A stretch of 64,000 bases of DNA from Nageia nagi (taxonomy: Eukaryota; Pinophyta). Position numbers and translations under genes: made by a program. Under the pieces are notes generated by a model. It did no database searches. It was not told the origin of the DNA and was given only the letters and a program-made list of their open reading frames with translations. The stretch is from the NCBI GenBank assembly GCA_050084985.1, contig JBITNC010000001.1, positions 43,152,001 through 43,216,000 on the forward strand. Reading direction: 5' to 3'. This document shows positions 1-11,459 of this stretch, piece by piece (the stretch's first letter is position 1; every line of letters starts with the position of its first letter).

Positions 1-330
1 GCAACCAAGATAAACTTGTGCCCCTCACTATATGGAGTATTAATAATACCCATGAAATCCAAAGCCCACATTGAGAATGGCCATAGTGATGTAACATAGT
101 TCAACTCTTAATTAGGTGTTAATTTTATGTGTGCATGCTTTTGACATTGCTCACACTTCTTGACATGCTCACAACAATCATGTTCCATGGTGGGCCACTA
201 ATAACCCCTCCTAATTAACTTGGCATAAACTTATCTTCCATTGAAATGACTTCCACATGCCCCTCCATGAGCATGCTCTAATGCTGTTTCGATCTCCTCA
301 TCATGAAGACATCTCAAAAGGATACCATTA
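1..330 (-). pseudogene. Ty3 integrase, zinc-binding domain and start of catalytic core (partial)
   Basis: Minus-strand translation gives an H2C2 zinc-binding domain: a histidine pair in the AHGGACGSH stretch, then a cysteine pair in KKCEQCQKH about 45 residues later. The start of the integrase core follows, with WALDFMG carrying the first acidic residue of the DDE triad. Stops replace codons after FNGR, RRGY and LTPN. The rest of the core and the C-terminal domain lie beyond position 1. The family assignment is firm because both motifs fall in the expected order and spacing; the copy is clearly non-functional. Confidence 0.88.
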
Positions 331-394
331 AATGATCTTTTATAAAGTATATCACCAATAATGACATATTTCATAGCAAGCCTTTTAATTCTAA

Positions 395-811
395 TTAGTT
401 CTTTCTTATGAGTGTAACATTAATAAAGTTATCTCTCAAATATTTGAATATGTGTTGGTACCAAGGACTTACCTCATAACCAACATTTTTAGCAACATAA
501 ACCATTTTCAGGTTCTTAGCAATTGATGGAGTTCCCAAGTTCTTAATAGTGAAAGTAATCTCCCTACCTTCTATCTCAATTGGTATAGGTGAAGCTACAC
601 TTGCCATTGCATCTACCAATCTATTATTATTCCTTGGAATGTTTTCTAATTGATACTCTTCAAAGCAAGTAAGGAATTTTGCAATAAGGACTTTATATGG
701 AATAAGTTTTTCATCCTTGGTGTTGTAGATCTCATTGACTTTATTCACTATTAGTTGTGAATTTTCATAAATATGCAAATGCATAACACCAATCTCTATA
801 GCTACTTTCAA
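395..811 (-). pseudogene. Second RNase H-like domain of the Ty3 element (Tat-type, partial)
   Basis: An open stretch of 138 codons between the RT/RNase H region and integrase. Residues 1-75 look like the C-terminal half of an RNase H fold of the plant/archaeal kind: IYENSQLIVNKVN, then KVLIAKFLTCFEEYQLENIPRNNNRLVDAMA, where the N and D before the ASVAS segment match the end of such domains. The usual RT-linked RNase H remnant lies separately near 1150-1480, so this is an additional one. The N-terminal half, reading on from 811 towards 1000, is broken by stops. It has no independent function now. Confidence 0.72.
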
Positions 812-1149
812 TCCTAATATGAGAGCTTCATATTATACTATATTGTTAGTACATTCAAATGATAGTTTGTATGACATAGGAATAACATCATTCTAAGGTG
901 ATATCAATGCTATTCCTGCTCCTAACCCTTGCATACACTATGATCCATTGAAATACATTTTCTAAAGTTTTGAAGCCTTTGAAAAAGGAACATCAATGAT
1001 CTTGTTATTTTCAAAATAAGACTACAGGTGGTCCTCTTTTGTACATTTTGTAATTTTTGCCAAAGCACATACATCCTAAAATTCTTCTTTGAGTTTTGTA
1101 CTATCTTTTATGGAAAACTTTACAACAAAATCTATAACTACCTACCCTT

Positions 1150-1480
1150 TAATTGATTTTTGTTTCACAAACTTGAGATCAAACTCTTAAATAGCATGAT
1201 CCATTTTGCTAACCTTCCATTGAGGCATGGTTTTAACATCAGATATGTTAATGGGTCTATATGAGTAAGTACATGTGTTGTGCTATTGATCATATAATGC
1301 ATCAACCTCTTAATAGAAACACTATACATTGACATAATTTCTCAATCGGTGTGTACTTGGTTTCATATTCTTTCAATGTTTTGCTAATAAAGTAGACTGC
1401 TCTTTCTTTATTATCTTCTTCCTTCTTTGCCAACATTACCCCAAATGCATGTTCTATAGCTGAGACATAGAGCCAAAGGT
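1150..1480 (-). pseudogene. RT-linked RNase H domain of the Ty3 element (degenerate)
   Basis: The minus strand gives SAIEHAFGVMLAKKE followed by AVYFISKTLKEYETKY and TPIEKLCQCIVF, the usual Ty3 RNase H sequence after RT. Beyond this the frame is lost through several stops. It directly follows the RT connection domain, as in intact elements, where it removes the RNA strand during reverse transcription. Confidence 0.8.
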
Positions 1481-1484
1481 GTTC

Positions 1485-2340
1485 TCAATTCCTATATGGA
1501 GATAAGACTGGTGGATGTAGCAAATACTCTTTTATTTTATCAAACACTTCTTGACACTTAACATCCCATTTTAACTCAACTTCTTTCTTAAGTAAATGAG
1601 ACATAGGAGCTATATTATTTATTAATTGATAAATAAATCTTCTAATAGCTTGAATCTTACCTTGAAGGCTTCTCAATTGCTTGAGATTTGTAGGAAAAGA
1701 CATTTCTATGATAGCCTTAATCTTCTTTGGATCCACTTCAACCCCTCTCCTAGAGATAATGTGCCCCAAGAGTTTTCCTGATGATACCCCAAATACACAT
1801 TTTTGAGGCTTGATTCTTAACTTATACTACTTCATTATTTCAAATGCTATTTTTACATCCTTAACATGGTCTTCTTTATTCTTTGATTTTATTAAGATAT
1901 CATATACATAGACCTTTACAATTTTATGAATGAAGTCATGAAATATGGTTATCATTGCTCTTTGATATGTGGTCCCTGCATTCTTAAGATCAAATGGCAT
2001 TACTTTGTAGCAAAAGTTACCCCAAGGAGTTCTAAAGGCTATTTTATGCTAATCATTTTTCTTGATTTTGATTTGATTATATCCTAAAAATCCATCCATA
2101 AATGATAACATCTCATAACCTACCAAACTATCAATGATCATATCTATGCTGGATAGTGGGAAGTCATCTTTTGAACATGCTTTATTGAGATCTTTGAAAT
2201 CCATACATACTCTAATTTCACTTGTAGGATTTTTTTACTAGAACTACATTGGCCATCCATTCTGAATAATCAATGGGCCTAATAAAGCTAACTTCTAATA
2301 GTTTCTCAATTTCATTTTTGACTAGTAAAGAAACTTAAAA
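1485..2340 (-). pseudogene. Ty3 reverse transcriptase with mutated active site
   Basis: Minus-strand pieces read in order: FIRPIDYSEWMANVVLV, then VCMDFKDLNKAC, then MDGFLGYNQI, then FRTPWGNFCYKVMPF, then the active-site block, and lastly GHIISRRGVEVDPKKIKAI. These are RT blocks in the normal order. The catalytic YVDD box reads YVYD (1899-1910), so one catalytic aspartate is lost. The last 94 codons (1485-1769), running into the connection domain, remain open. Stops and small frameshifts interrupt the rest. RT would copy element RNA into cDNA; this copy cannot. Confidence 0.9.
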
Positions 2341-3059
2341 AGGTATTTTTCTTAGTTTTTGCTTTACAAGAATGGCTCCTTTCTCAACAACCAAGTTATG
2401 TACCACAAAATTTTTATCTAATCTAGGAATATCTTTATATTACTATGCAAATAATTTAGAATAATCATGAAAGGATTGAATCAACTCATTTTGCAAAGGT
2501 TCCTCAAGGAGCTTACTCTTTTTTAAGAGTTACATTAGAACCAATGTTAACCTCCTTTATCTCTTCATTCAACCAAGTTATCTCTAATTTTGATGGTGTG
2601 AGAAATTGTAACTCTCCCAACCCTTCAATTTTATCTTCCATAGATTCAACAAAGCAAGCATGTACATCTAGACAAATGTTTATGAGTCCTCTTTTCATGC
2701 CTAGCTGGATATTTAATTCTAGCATCCATATATTCTAAGAAAGCATCATAATTATCAAATAAGTCTATATCATGTATTGCATCTTCATCATCTATTTCAC
2801 ATTAAATAACAAAACAATTTTGATCATCTCTTCCCATTCATCTTCTTGCATTAATAACGGATAACTAACCTGACCATTGTGACCATCTCCACGATATGGA
2901 ATGATGCAACATTTATTTTCCTTTGTGATTTACTCTAAAGAGGATCATCAATGATCTTTATGGAGCCTAGAGGAAGCATGAGTGATCCTTTTCTTTAGCC
3001 TCCTACCATCTATCCAAGCCTCTCTTTGGATTGATGTTATTAACATTTGTGATGGTGTA

Positions 3060-3640
3060 TGAACAAAACCCAATATCTTTAATGTTAATTCTTTGTAATG
3101 CTTTTATATAGATCTGATCATTCTTAGCTAGGATAGCCTCATATTTTACATCATATAGAACAAACCTCTCAAGTAGAACATAATTACACTACTTAGCTAT
3201 CTACTCATCTGCTTTTACCTTGTAAACATTTCCTTCAGAACAAAATTTGAAACATCTATGCAAAGTGGATGCTACTCCTTCTATGTCATTTATCCAAGGT
3301 ATTCTAAGAATGAAATTAAAATAAGGTTTTCCATTTGTAATTTACAAGAGGGTCTGAAGTACCTTATTTCATACTTTGATTGGAAGTGTAATGATTATTG
3401 CACATTTCTTTGGAACACCATCAAACCCCTTAACTCTCATGGTAGTCTCTTCTCTTAGAGGTAATAAATCTAGATCAAACTATGAAAGTAAGTAAGTGGT
3501 GGTAATATTCAAAGCTACCCCACCATCTATCAATGATCTCTTAACTGTATTACCAAAGATATTCACTTTAATAAATAATGGTGGATGTAACCAAGTTACA
3601 TCCTTGCTAGGCCTTTCACTAGGGTGAAAAGTGATAACAT
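3060..3640 (-). pseudogene. Ty3 retroviral-type aspartic protease domain (degenerate)
   Basis: Minus-strand sequence around 3480-3560 reads SLIDGGVALNITTTYLLS, the plant Ty3 protease active-site region in which the usual D-T/N-G triad appears as D-G-G. Downstream are MRVKGFDGVPKKC and a glycine-isoleucine-rich segment typical of the rest of this domain. It lies between gag and RT, as expected. Stops are present. The stretch from 2345 to 3060, between protease and RT, keeps only short open pieces and no recognisable domain. Confidence 0.7.
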
Positions 3641-3953
3641 CTCCTTTACTCCAAATTTTTACCTTTTCTATAAAATTAGTATTGAGATGTTCTTATTTAT
3701 CTAACTATTCTTGAAAATTTGATTCATCATTTCTCTATGAGGTTCTGAAATTTGAAGTAATTCAAACAAACTAACCTTGGCTTATGTATTCTTAAGTCAC
3801 TCAATGAGGTCAAAACTTCTCAAGTCTTCAGGAGCTCTTTTTTCACATGTGATTAGATCTATTACTACTCTTGATCTTCCTCTTGTAAGTGCTACACATA
3901 CTTATTCATGAAAAATTACATTAATATGTTGCTCTTCCCCTATATCTTTAACT

Positions 3954-5063
3954 TCAGTAGGACACACAAAATCCATCCTCTATGAGCTTTTGTATTTTGT
4001 TTCTTAGGCATCCACATCCATCAGTGGCATGCCCCTTGGTTTGATGATATTCATAGTGTCTATCTTCCTTGTACCATGTTGGCCTCTTTGCTAACTCATC
4101 TTCCTCTTGCTTAGGTAAAGGTTGTAATAGTACTTTTACCATTAGATCTTTCAAGATAAACCTGGGAGTTATAGGAAACTTTATGAATTTCCTTTTTTTC
4201 TTTTCATTTTCTTTTTCTACTACATGAATGAATTTATCTTTCTTTGGTGATTATGGCTGCTTATCCTTGGCCCTGGGCTTGTCATCATCTCGATACTTCA
4301 TAAGCCCTAATTTCACAAGGAATTTTTCTTTTTCCAATAGCTTATATGTCATATTAGAAAATGCTAGATGTGTATAATCAATTATATAATATTGTAAGGA
4401 TAATATGATAGCATCCTTGAAGATATTGTTTACCTCTTTTTTTGTGAGCTTAGTTTTGATTTGTTGCAATGTGTTCATGGATTGCATGATAAACTTTTCA
4501 AGATTTTCATTACTACCTTGTCTCATAGCACATATATCTAAAACCATGACTTCATTCTTGATGTTATGCTTATACTATTCCAAAAACAAGTTGCTTAATT
4601 CTTAAAATGATGTAACTAACTTTTCAGGTAGAGAATAGAACCATTCACGAGCCTCTCCTTCCAAACTATGAGGAAAGAACTTCACCTGTAATCTTGAATC
4701 CATACTAATTTTTAACTCACACTCATCTTCAAACCCTTATAAATATCTTCTGAGATCTCCCTCCCCACTGAACTTATAGAACTTGGGATCTTTATAATCC
4801 AATGGTGGCATGCATAAATTGATCTCATTACATAGAGGGCTATCGAACTCAATCAAATCACTTGGTTGAGTTGATCCTCTTGCTAATTGGTTAATCTATC
4901 TTTTCATACTCTCAATAGTAGTTTGAATGTGATCATTATTACTTCCATCACCATGGTCATCTCCTTCATTAGATGCTTCTAGTCCATCATGTTGAATATC
5001 TCCTAAGAACTCATCAAGATCTCTTTTTGAAAGACTTTGCAAGAATACTCTTAATTAATCCAT
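3954..5063 (-). pseudogene. Ty3 gag (capsid) relic
   Basis: The likely start is the ATG at 5061-5063, which reads MD, a stop, then LRVFLQSLSKRDLDEF. The capsid portion is recognisable: MPPLDYKDPKFYKFSGEGD, then FEDECELKISMD, then LEGEAREWFYSLP, the conserved W-containing helix of plant Retrotrans_gag domains. A 98-codon open piece (4251-4547) and a 66-codon piece (3954-4154) follow. The latter has the zinc-binding-like YHQTKGHATDGCGCLRNK segment, in which the first expected cysteine is replaced. Gag would form the particle that packages element RNA. At least three stops make this copy inactive. Confidence 0.88.
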
Positions 5064-5899
5064 ATCTAAAACAACTCACCAAATCACTTATTAGTCCTAA
5101 CTAAAACCCTAAGGTTTTAGCACAACTACTTATGATTCATGTTGAGTTCACCAAATTATTTATAAATAAAATGTATTCGAGAATGCAAATAAATGAATAC
5201 CTACAATCTCGAAGGATATTTGTAAATTCTTAGCTAATGGATAGCAATTTATAACAAGAAAAGCTGATATAGAAGATAATGAATAACTAGAATCAAAATG
5301 ACATCACCAGACAAGATTGAGTTTGTATACTTACCTCATGAAATGTACCTGATATCAATAAATGGAAGATAGCAATGAAGCCCTCAACAACCAATAGAGT
5401 TTGCACTCGAAGTCATGGAACAAGATGATCCAAAGAGAGGGTTGCAGGTGGTTTATTGCATGCTTAAAAGGAGCATTGATGGTCTTTTGTTAAATTCAAG
5501 TCCATTTCAAACCAACTTTGTGCCTCCACATGGACTCTTGATGATCTTAGTTTGATACTTAGATAAGCTAACAATCATCAAGATGCTCTCATAAGGAAGT
5601 ACACAAATTTAGCCTTGAATGATGATGTTAAGGGACACCTAAAAGACTACCATCATCAAAACTGATATGGAATCATGTATCTCCTTGATGTGAACTTACT
5701 ATTAAATTTATATTTATATAGATAATAATATGACCTACTCCTTAGGTCGATGTGTATCTACATAAACAAGAATATAGTAAGTCGATGATATATATTAACC
5801 ATATCCAAGATAACATTAATATTCATGAACTAGGTGTGTATAAGTGTGGGTACATATTTTCTAATGTATTAATTTAAATGCATAAATCAATTTTATATG
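5064..5899 (-). other. Untranslated leader and probable 5' LTR region of the Ty3 relic
   Basis: No coding content. On the minus strand a TTGATATCAGG sequence near 5346-5358 weakly resembles the usual tRNA-iMet primer-binding site and would place the 5' LTR at roughly 5360-5890. I cannot define LTR ends because the second LTR lies outside the window. The boundary with the copia relic near 5900 is inferred from where copia homology stops. Confidence 0.4.
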
Positions 5900-6860
5900 A
5901 TAACACTTATTCTTTTTAAAACATAGGTGGTTAGTGCATCTAGAGTTAACAATTCATTTAGTCAAGAAAGTGCGAGTAATAGAGTAAAGATTAGAAATAA
6001 AACCAACTTTAATATTCTTCTTCCCTTTGAAGTTCTTCATATTTTCATTTCCCTTGTTCTTTTCTTCTCTTTTCTATTTATAGCAATCAAATTATTTATG
6101 ACCATAGCCACCACAAAATTTATAATTACCATCAAATTTTTCTTTGGGATTTGGTTTGTTTTCCTTACCCTTTTCATCTCTTTGCTTGTAGTTGTTGTTG
6201 TTTCTCTTCTTTTCAAACTTCTTGGAGGTAATAGGAAAATATTTCTTTTGATGCTTGAAATTATTCTTCAAAAGAGTTTTAGTTTCTCCTAGAGCAATGT
6301 TATTATCCTTTGGAGAAGATATCAACACCTTTTTATTAAGATTTTTCTCATGCTTTAGAAGGAGCCTTGAAAGATTCTTGAGAAAGAATACTTCATCTTT
6401 ATCATCAAGCCTAGTTTTAATAATTATTATAAAGTTACTAAATTTTAAAGAATGATGAAGACCATAAACTCATCATTAATCCAATTATTGATATTATTCA
6501 AATAGATGGTAACATTTTCATCTTCCCTTTTATGAGATGCAAGCAACTTTTGGAGAAAGGTTAATCTTCTTGAAAGTTTGGATCTTGGATAGATTTTCTT
6601 GAGTCTATCCTAAGCTTCATATATAGAGGTTGATGAGGAGATCATAAGCACTTCATATAACATTCAACAAAAAATTATAGAGGTTGGAAACTCATTACTT
6701 TGTGTTGTAAGCCTCAAGTACCTTCTCATTTATAGGAACAACTAGGTTCTCATTAACTGTATGCCATAGTTTCTACTTGTAATTCATATTTCATCCGAGG
6801 TTTCCAAATACCATAATTGGAACCATCAAGAATGTGCTTGGGTAAGAAGGTGTCTTCCAT
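5900..6860 (-). pseudogene. Copia gag relic of the outer element, ending in protease
   Basis: The start is set at the ATG at 6858-6860 because the matching site begins gag in the inner copy. The first residues read MEDTFLPKHILDGSNYGIW, with the copia gag N-terminal L-D-G-x-N-Y-x-x-W signature. Stops and frameshifts follow. A 78-codon open piece (6092-6328) keeps the lysine/asparagine-rich linker and a zinc knuckle, KFCGGYGHK, in which the first knuckle cysteine has become tyrosine. Near 5905-5950 the protease start reads VNSRCTNHLCF, with asparagine where the catalytic aspartate should be. Copia homology then stops. Confidence 0.85.
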
Positions 6861-7091
6861 TTTCTACATAAGAAGGTGAAAGTGTTAACCAATGTAAGCA
6901 TGTCAAATTAATTAACTATATATATTTGTTACATATTTATATTTGTTCAAATTAATTAACCATACATGATAAATTTGATTAAAAAAAGGCATGCTTAACT
7001 TGTTTAACAAAATTCACATGGTAAATATTTACCATAATATTTTCCATACATCCAACGTTTTGTCATAACCAAGTACCATAGTTGTAGAGAG

Positions 7092-7096
7092 GGATA
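7092..7096. repeat. Left target-site duplication (GGATA) of the inner copia element
   Basis: GGATA immediately precedes the LTR terminus at 7097 and matches GGATA at 15565-15569 exactly. Five bases is the usual copia target duplication. Confidence 0.85.
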
Positions 7097-7600
7097 TGAA
7101 GGGATTGAACCTTAAAGAACTCAATCCTATACTACCAAGATCTCTTGAAATCTCACTCAAATATCAATTTACTCAAAACATATCAATCTCACAAATTGAC
7201 ACAAGATATAAAATGATTCCTCCAACTAGGACTACATCCACTATTTAAGATCTTTCTTACTTCACAAAGATAACTCTCTTATAATACTTATATTTTCATC
7301 TCCTAATCACTATCCTAGAGTATAACTTTGCTTCACAAATTGGTGAGTGATCTCAAAGAGGGGACCTTTTATTTATAGGGCAAAAATCCCCCTTTAGATC
7401 TCCCTTTTAAATATTATAAAAAAGCATGACATGCTTCACCCTTTTACCCAAGGGGTATGCTCATGAGATGGAGTGTAGAACAAGTTACATTATCATATTC
7501 ACTTAAATACTTAAGGTATCTAATGATACCATTAAGTATTAGTGAATTTACAAAGAGAAACATTACAAAACCTTAAAATAATGCATTATACCTTACAACA
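7097..7600 (-). repeat. 3' LTR of the inner copia element
   Basis: 504 bp with TG...CA termini on the minus strand (starts TGTTGTAAGG, ends CCCTTCA). It aligns along its whole length with the LTRs at 15062-15564, 18446-18934 and 23089-23650. It is preceded in element orientation by a polypurine tract, which identifies it as the 3' LTR. Confidence 0.92.
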
Positions 7601-7614
7601 CTCCCTCTTAATGC
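7601..7614 (-). other. Polypurine tract of the inner copia element
   Basis: The minus strand reads AAGAGGGAG directly before the TG of the 3' LTR, the expected primer for plus-strand DNA synthesis. Confidence 0.8.
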
Positions 7615-8254
7615 AATATTGGAATAGAGTGAAGAAAGAGAGAGTAAGAGAGATCTCCTCCATACAGATACAATTAGAGATGAGAATTTTTACATCTTTA
7701 TGAAGTAAGGAAGATATTATTTTGAGGCTCACTACTTTATCATTCTAATAAATGGTTTACAATACAATATTAACCATAACTAGTTTCAATGTACATAAAG
7801 TAGTCACCCAATTGAAAGTTGACATGATGAGTCTCTATGAGCTTGCACACCTAAAGTAAGTAACTTGCAAGCTATAAGCAGTTTCAATAACAAGATCAAG
7901 TAGATGCAACATATAGACATTCATATCAACAAGGATAAATGAATCAAATAATACCATCAAAAATTGATCAATGGTACACTATAAGTCATCACAAAGATGC
8001 CAAGCCAATACTCATAGTCATGACTATATACAAAATATGTGTTGATTATTATCACAAAATAGAGCATAACAAAATTGACATACGAGTTCCTCACACATGG
8101 ATAACTAAACAATGGTAAAAAATACATACAAGTTCCTCATGCAAAGCAAACTTACCATGAAGGTGTATAATAAAATCAACATTTATATAGCAAAAAATCC
8201 TCCTTAGGGTGAAGTTATCATCATAAACATGAATTTATCATAAGAATTCAAACT
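7615..8254 (-). other. 3' untranslated region of the inner copia element
   Basis: About 640 bp between the end of pol and the polypurine tract, with no open frame of note. I see nothing else in it. Confidence 0.6.
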
Positions 8255-8660
8255 TCACTCCCCCTTGAGGTTGAGTAACTTCACCAACTTGATAATATCC
8301 CCAATCTTACTAAACTAAGCTTCAGTAAGGGGCTTAGTGAACAAATCAACGAAGTTCAAGGTGGATGGATAATACTCCAAGTGTATTATGCCATTAAGAA
8401 CCTTGTACTTGATGAAATAGGCTTGATTTCTACATGATTTGTTATTTGATGGAACATAAAATTCTTAGCCAAAGAAATAGCTGATATATTATCTAAAGAA
8501 ATTAGAGATGGGTCAGCTTGCTTATATTCAATTTCTTTCAAAAAAATCCTAAGCCAAATAGCTTCCTAAGCTACAATAGACATGGCTCGATATTCAAATT
8601 TTGTGGTGGAGAGAGAAATAATAGGTTGCTTCTTGAAAGCTCAAGAGATAGCACCTAAAC
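8255..8660 (-). pseudogene. Copia RNase H (end of pol), degenerate
   Basis: Minus-strand pieces match the copia RNase H end: ISLAKNPMFH-like sequence in a broken frame, then an H-x-E-containing stretch, then a VDLFTKPL-like motif, and a stop after LLNLKGE at 8255-8257. That stop is taken as the end of the ancestral polyprotein. Several in-frame stops are present. Confidence 0.75.
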
Positions 8661-9700
8661 CAATGCTAAACACATATACAGAAGTGATTTCTTATCATCT
8701 TTATCTCCTCCATAGTCAAAATCTTAGAACCTTGAGAGAATAAACAAGGCAACTTAGAATATTTGAAAGTGAGATCCTTTATCCCTACAACATACATCAA
8801 GATTTTCTTTAATAGCATTAAAATGCTTAACATATGGTTTCTACATGAATCATGCCATCAAATTCACTGCAAAGGTAATATCTAGCTTAGAAATAGTTAA
8901 ATAAAGAAGACTACCAATTATTTATCTATAAGTTGTAGTATTTGCCAACTAAGAGTTAGAGCTAAGGGAAATAGTGATTCCAAGAGAGACTAAGATCGTA
9001 ACATGTATACACTCTTCCATTCCAAACTTTTGCAAAATATCTGATATATACTTGGATTGAATAAGATAAGTACAATCCTTATATTGGTATACTTACGTTC
9101 CAAGGTAGTAGTGCAAGAGACCAAGATCAATCATTTCAAATGTTATATAAAGTTTGGATATGCACTCTTGAATTATTTTATCATTGTTCTTAGTAATTAA
9201 AAGATCATCCACATAAAAGAGAATCAAGACCACATCTTTTCCTTAATTAACCACATATAAATCGAAGTTAGAAAAGAACTTGAAGAATCTAATGTATGCA
9301 AAGTGTCTTGAAATCTTCTTATACTAGGCTCTAGGTGCTTGCTTAAGTCCATACAAAGACTTCTTAGCTTGTACATAAATGACTCTTTACCTTCCATAAT
9401 AAACCCTTCTTGTTGATTCATGTAGATTTCCACATCTAAGTCACTATTGATAAATGCATTCTTAATGTCAAGTTGAAAAACTTTCCATCCTTGATCTACT
9501 AAAGGAGCAAGGATTATTCTAATAATAGGCATCTTTACCATGGGAGCAAAGGTTTCCTCATAATCCACTCTATATTTTTGAGCAAAAGCTTTGGTCATTA
9601 TCCTTGCCTTTATTTTTCAATATCCCCAAATAAATTGAACTTGACCTTATAGATCCACTTATTTTGAATCACATTCTTCTCATTAGGATAAGGAACCAAG
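8661..9700 (-). pseudogene. Copia reverse transcriptase (broken)
   Basis: The best-preserved part of pol. A 124-codon open piece (9224-9598) reads FAQKYRVDYEETFAPMVKM, then DIKNAFINSDLDVEIYMNQ with the first catalytic aspartate, then EGFIMEG. The catalytic YVDD box survives at 9204-9215, but a frameshift just upstream puts it in another frame. Downstream, DLGLLHYYLGT and QSKYISDILQKFGM match the thumb region, and GSLLYLT appears near 8900. RT would act in the element's particles; stops after the YVDD box make this copy inactive. Confidence 0.9.
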
Positions 9701-9979
9701 TTCTAGGTTTTATTTTTCATAAACATCTCATACTCTACTTTCATGGCTTCCATCCAACAATCAAGATTTGGAGATTCTTTGAATGATGATATTGTTATCA
9801 ACTTTGGTAAATAAAGATTTATTCAAGGTCATACTCCTTGTTATCCTTTATGTTGGAGAATTTTGCTCCTAGGGTGACTTGTCTACATCAATATCCAATT
9901 AGTTAGGTATAATTGATGAGTCATCTAGATTATCAATGTCCTCATTAGAAGTAGATTTCATAGGAAGTTCATTAAAATT

Positions 9980-10830
9980 TATATTCTTTGATATGAACAC
10001 TACTTTTTAGGATGGAGAATAGAGATTGTAGCCTTTATGCTAACTATCATAACCAACAAAGATGATTTTTTTAGCTCTTTTATCTAACTTTTCTTTTTCT
10101 TAAAAATAATGTATGATAATGCTTCACAACCAAACACCCTAAGGTGAGAAATGTTAGGTTTTATTTTTATCCATACCTCAAAAGGAGTTTTACTCCCAAT
10201 GACTTTTGTGGGACACCTATTCAAGGTGTAAATTGTAGTGCTCATAACTTCATTCCATAAGAAATAAGGAAGATTTTCCAACATACATCTAGCTATATCT
10301 ATAATTATTCTATTTTTCTTTTCACAACATTATTTTGTTGAGGAGTGTAAGGAATCGTAAATTATGTCTTAATTATAAATTTAGCATAAAAAATATTAAA
10401 CTCATTGTTGTTATATTCTCTTCCATTATTTAATCTCAACATCTTGATTTTAAGGTTAGTCTTATTTTAACAAAGGCCTTGAAATTTTTAAAACTCTCAA
10501 AGGTTTGATCTTTGTGCTCAAGTAGATAACCAAATGTCATCCTACTAAATTTTTTGATGAAGGTTAATATATAAGATGCTCCTCCAAGTGACTTAGTCTG
10601 AAATGAACCCATCAAATCTAAATACACAAGATGAAGATGTTGAGATACCCTTATTGCCTTATCTTTTTCATACTTTTATCTATTCATCTTGCCTAAGATG
10701 CATTTTTCATATAAACCAATTAAAGGTGAAATAAAAGGCAAACCTTACACAAGTTATTGATCTTTTATGACTTGAATACTATTGTGGTTAAGGTGCTCTA
10801 AACATCGATGCCAAAGATTATCTCTAGAAC
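9980..10830 (-). pseudogene. Copia integrase with GAG-pre-integrase segment (broken)
   Basis: In minus-strand order: a GLPFISP-like pre-integrase piece with CILGKMNR, then VYLDLMGSFQTKSLGGASY (10436-10627), which carries the first catalytic aspartate in a DLMGSF box, then a second open piece (10084-10284) reading MLENLPYFLWNEVMSTTIY, then NRCPTKVIGSKTPFEVW, the highly conserved end of the copia integrase core. Its position before RT confirms a copia element. Stops and frame changes occur between the pieces. Intact integrase would insert the cDNA into host DNA. Confidence 0.88.
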
Positions 10831-10989
10831 ACATATTTGTAGCAAGACACATCTTTGTTGGAATTTGATCATAATGTAGAGATCATCTTTCACTGATACT
10901 TTAACTAACATGGTAAGTCCCTTCTTAATGCACCAAGAGTGTTGAGTCAAACTCAAATGAGTACCTTTTTTCTTACAACTTTAATCATG

Positions 10990-11200
10990 GAGAGAAGGTT
11001 CATCTTGATCTTAAGAACATAGAGCATATTTTCAAGAACCTTCCTATGAATCATCATACTTCCAATTTCTTAGACTTCAAGAATTGAATTATCACCTATC
11101 ACAATTTCATCCTTTTCTATACTTAATTTTTTTTTTCAAACTTATATTTTTCAAAGCATAGGTGATTAGTACATTAAGAGTCAACAATCTAATTAGATGA
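10990..11200 (-). pseudogene. Copia aspartic protease, start only recognisable
   Basis: The minus strand around 11160-11200 reads a VDS-x-CTNHLCF motif with an in-frame stop, matching the copia protease active-site stretch D-S-G-C-T-x-H. The remainder is too decayed to follow. Confidence 0.65.
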
Positions 11201-11459
11201 GAAGAAGCAAGTCATGGAGTAGAGCCCAACATTAAGTAAAGCTTTTATATTCTTCTTCCCTTTGAAGTTCTTCACATTTCTATTAGCCTTATTCTTTTTT
11301 TCTCTTTTCTTTTTGTAGCAATCAATTCTTTATGACCATAGATGCAAATAAAAATTATAATTTCTATCAAACTTTGTTTAAGATTTAATTTTCTTGCTTT
11401 ACCTTTTCCATCTCTTTACTTGAAGTATTTGTTGTTGTTATTGCCTTTCTTCTTATACT

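Larger units (their letters stand above)
1..5890 (-). mobile_element. Ty3/gypsy LTR retrotransposon remnant, cut by the left window edge
   Basis: Read on the minus strand, the order is gag (from 5063), protease, reverse transcriptase, RNase H, a second RNase H, then integrase, which runs off the window at position 1. RT before integrase is the Ty3/gypsy order. The extra RNase H between the standard one and integrase is known from the Tat lineage, so that lineage is a reasonable inference. Every domain has in-frame stops, many at codons where a single C-to-T or G-to-A change would create them, as expected for a long-methylated, inactive copy. The 3' half of integrase and the 3' LTR lie outside the window. 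The far end abuts a truncated copia element near 5900. Confidence 0.92.

Noticed and set aside
5927-6292. 121-codon plus-strand ORF
   Set aside because: Antisense to the copia gag linker and zinc-knuckle region; its hydrophobic product mirrors the lysine/asparagine-rich gag.
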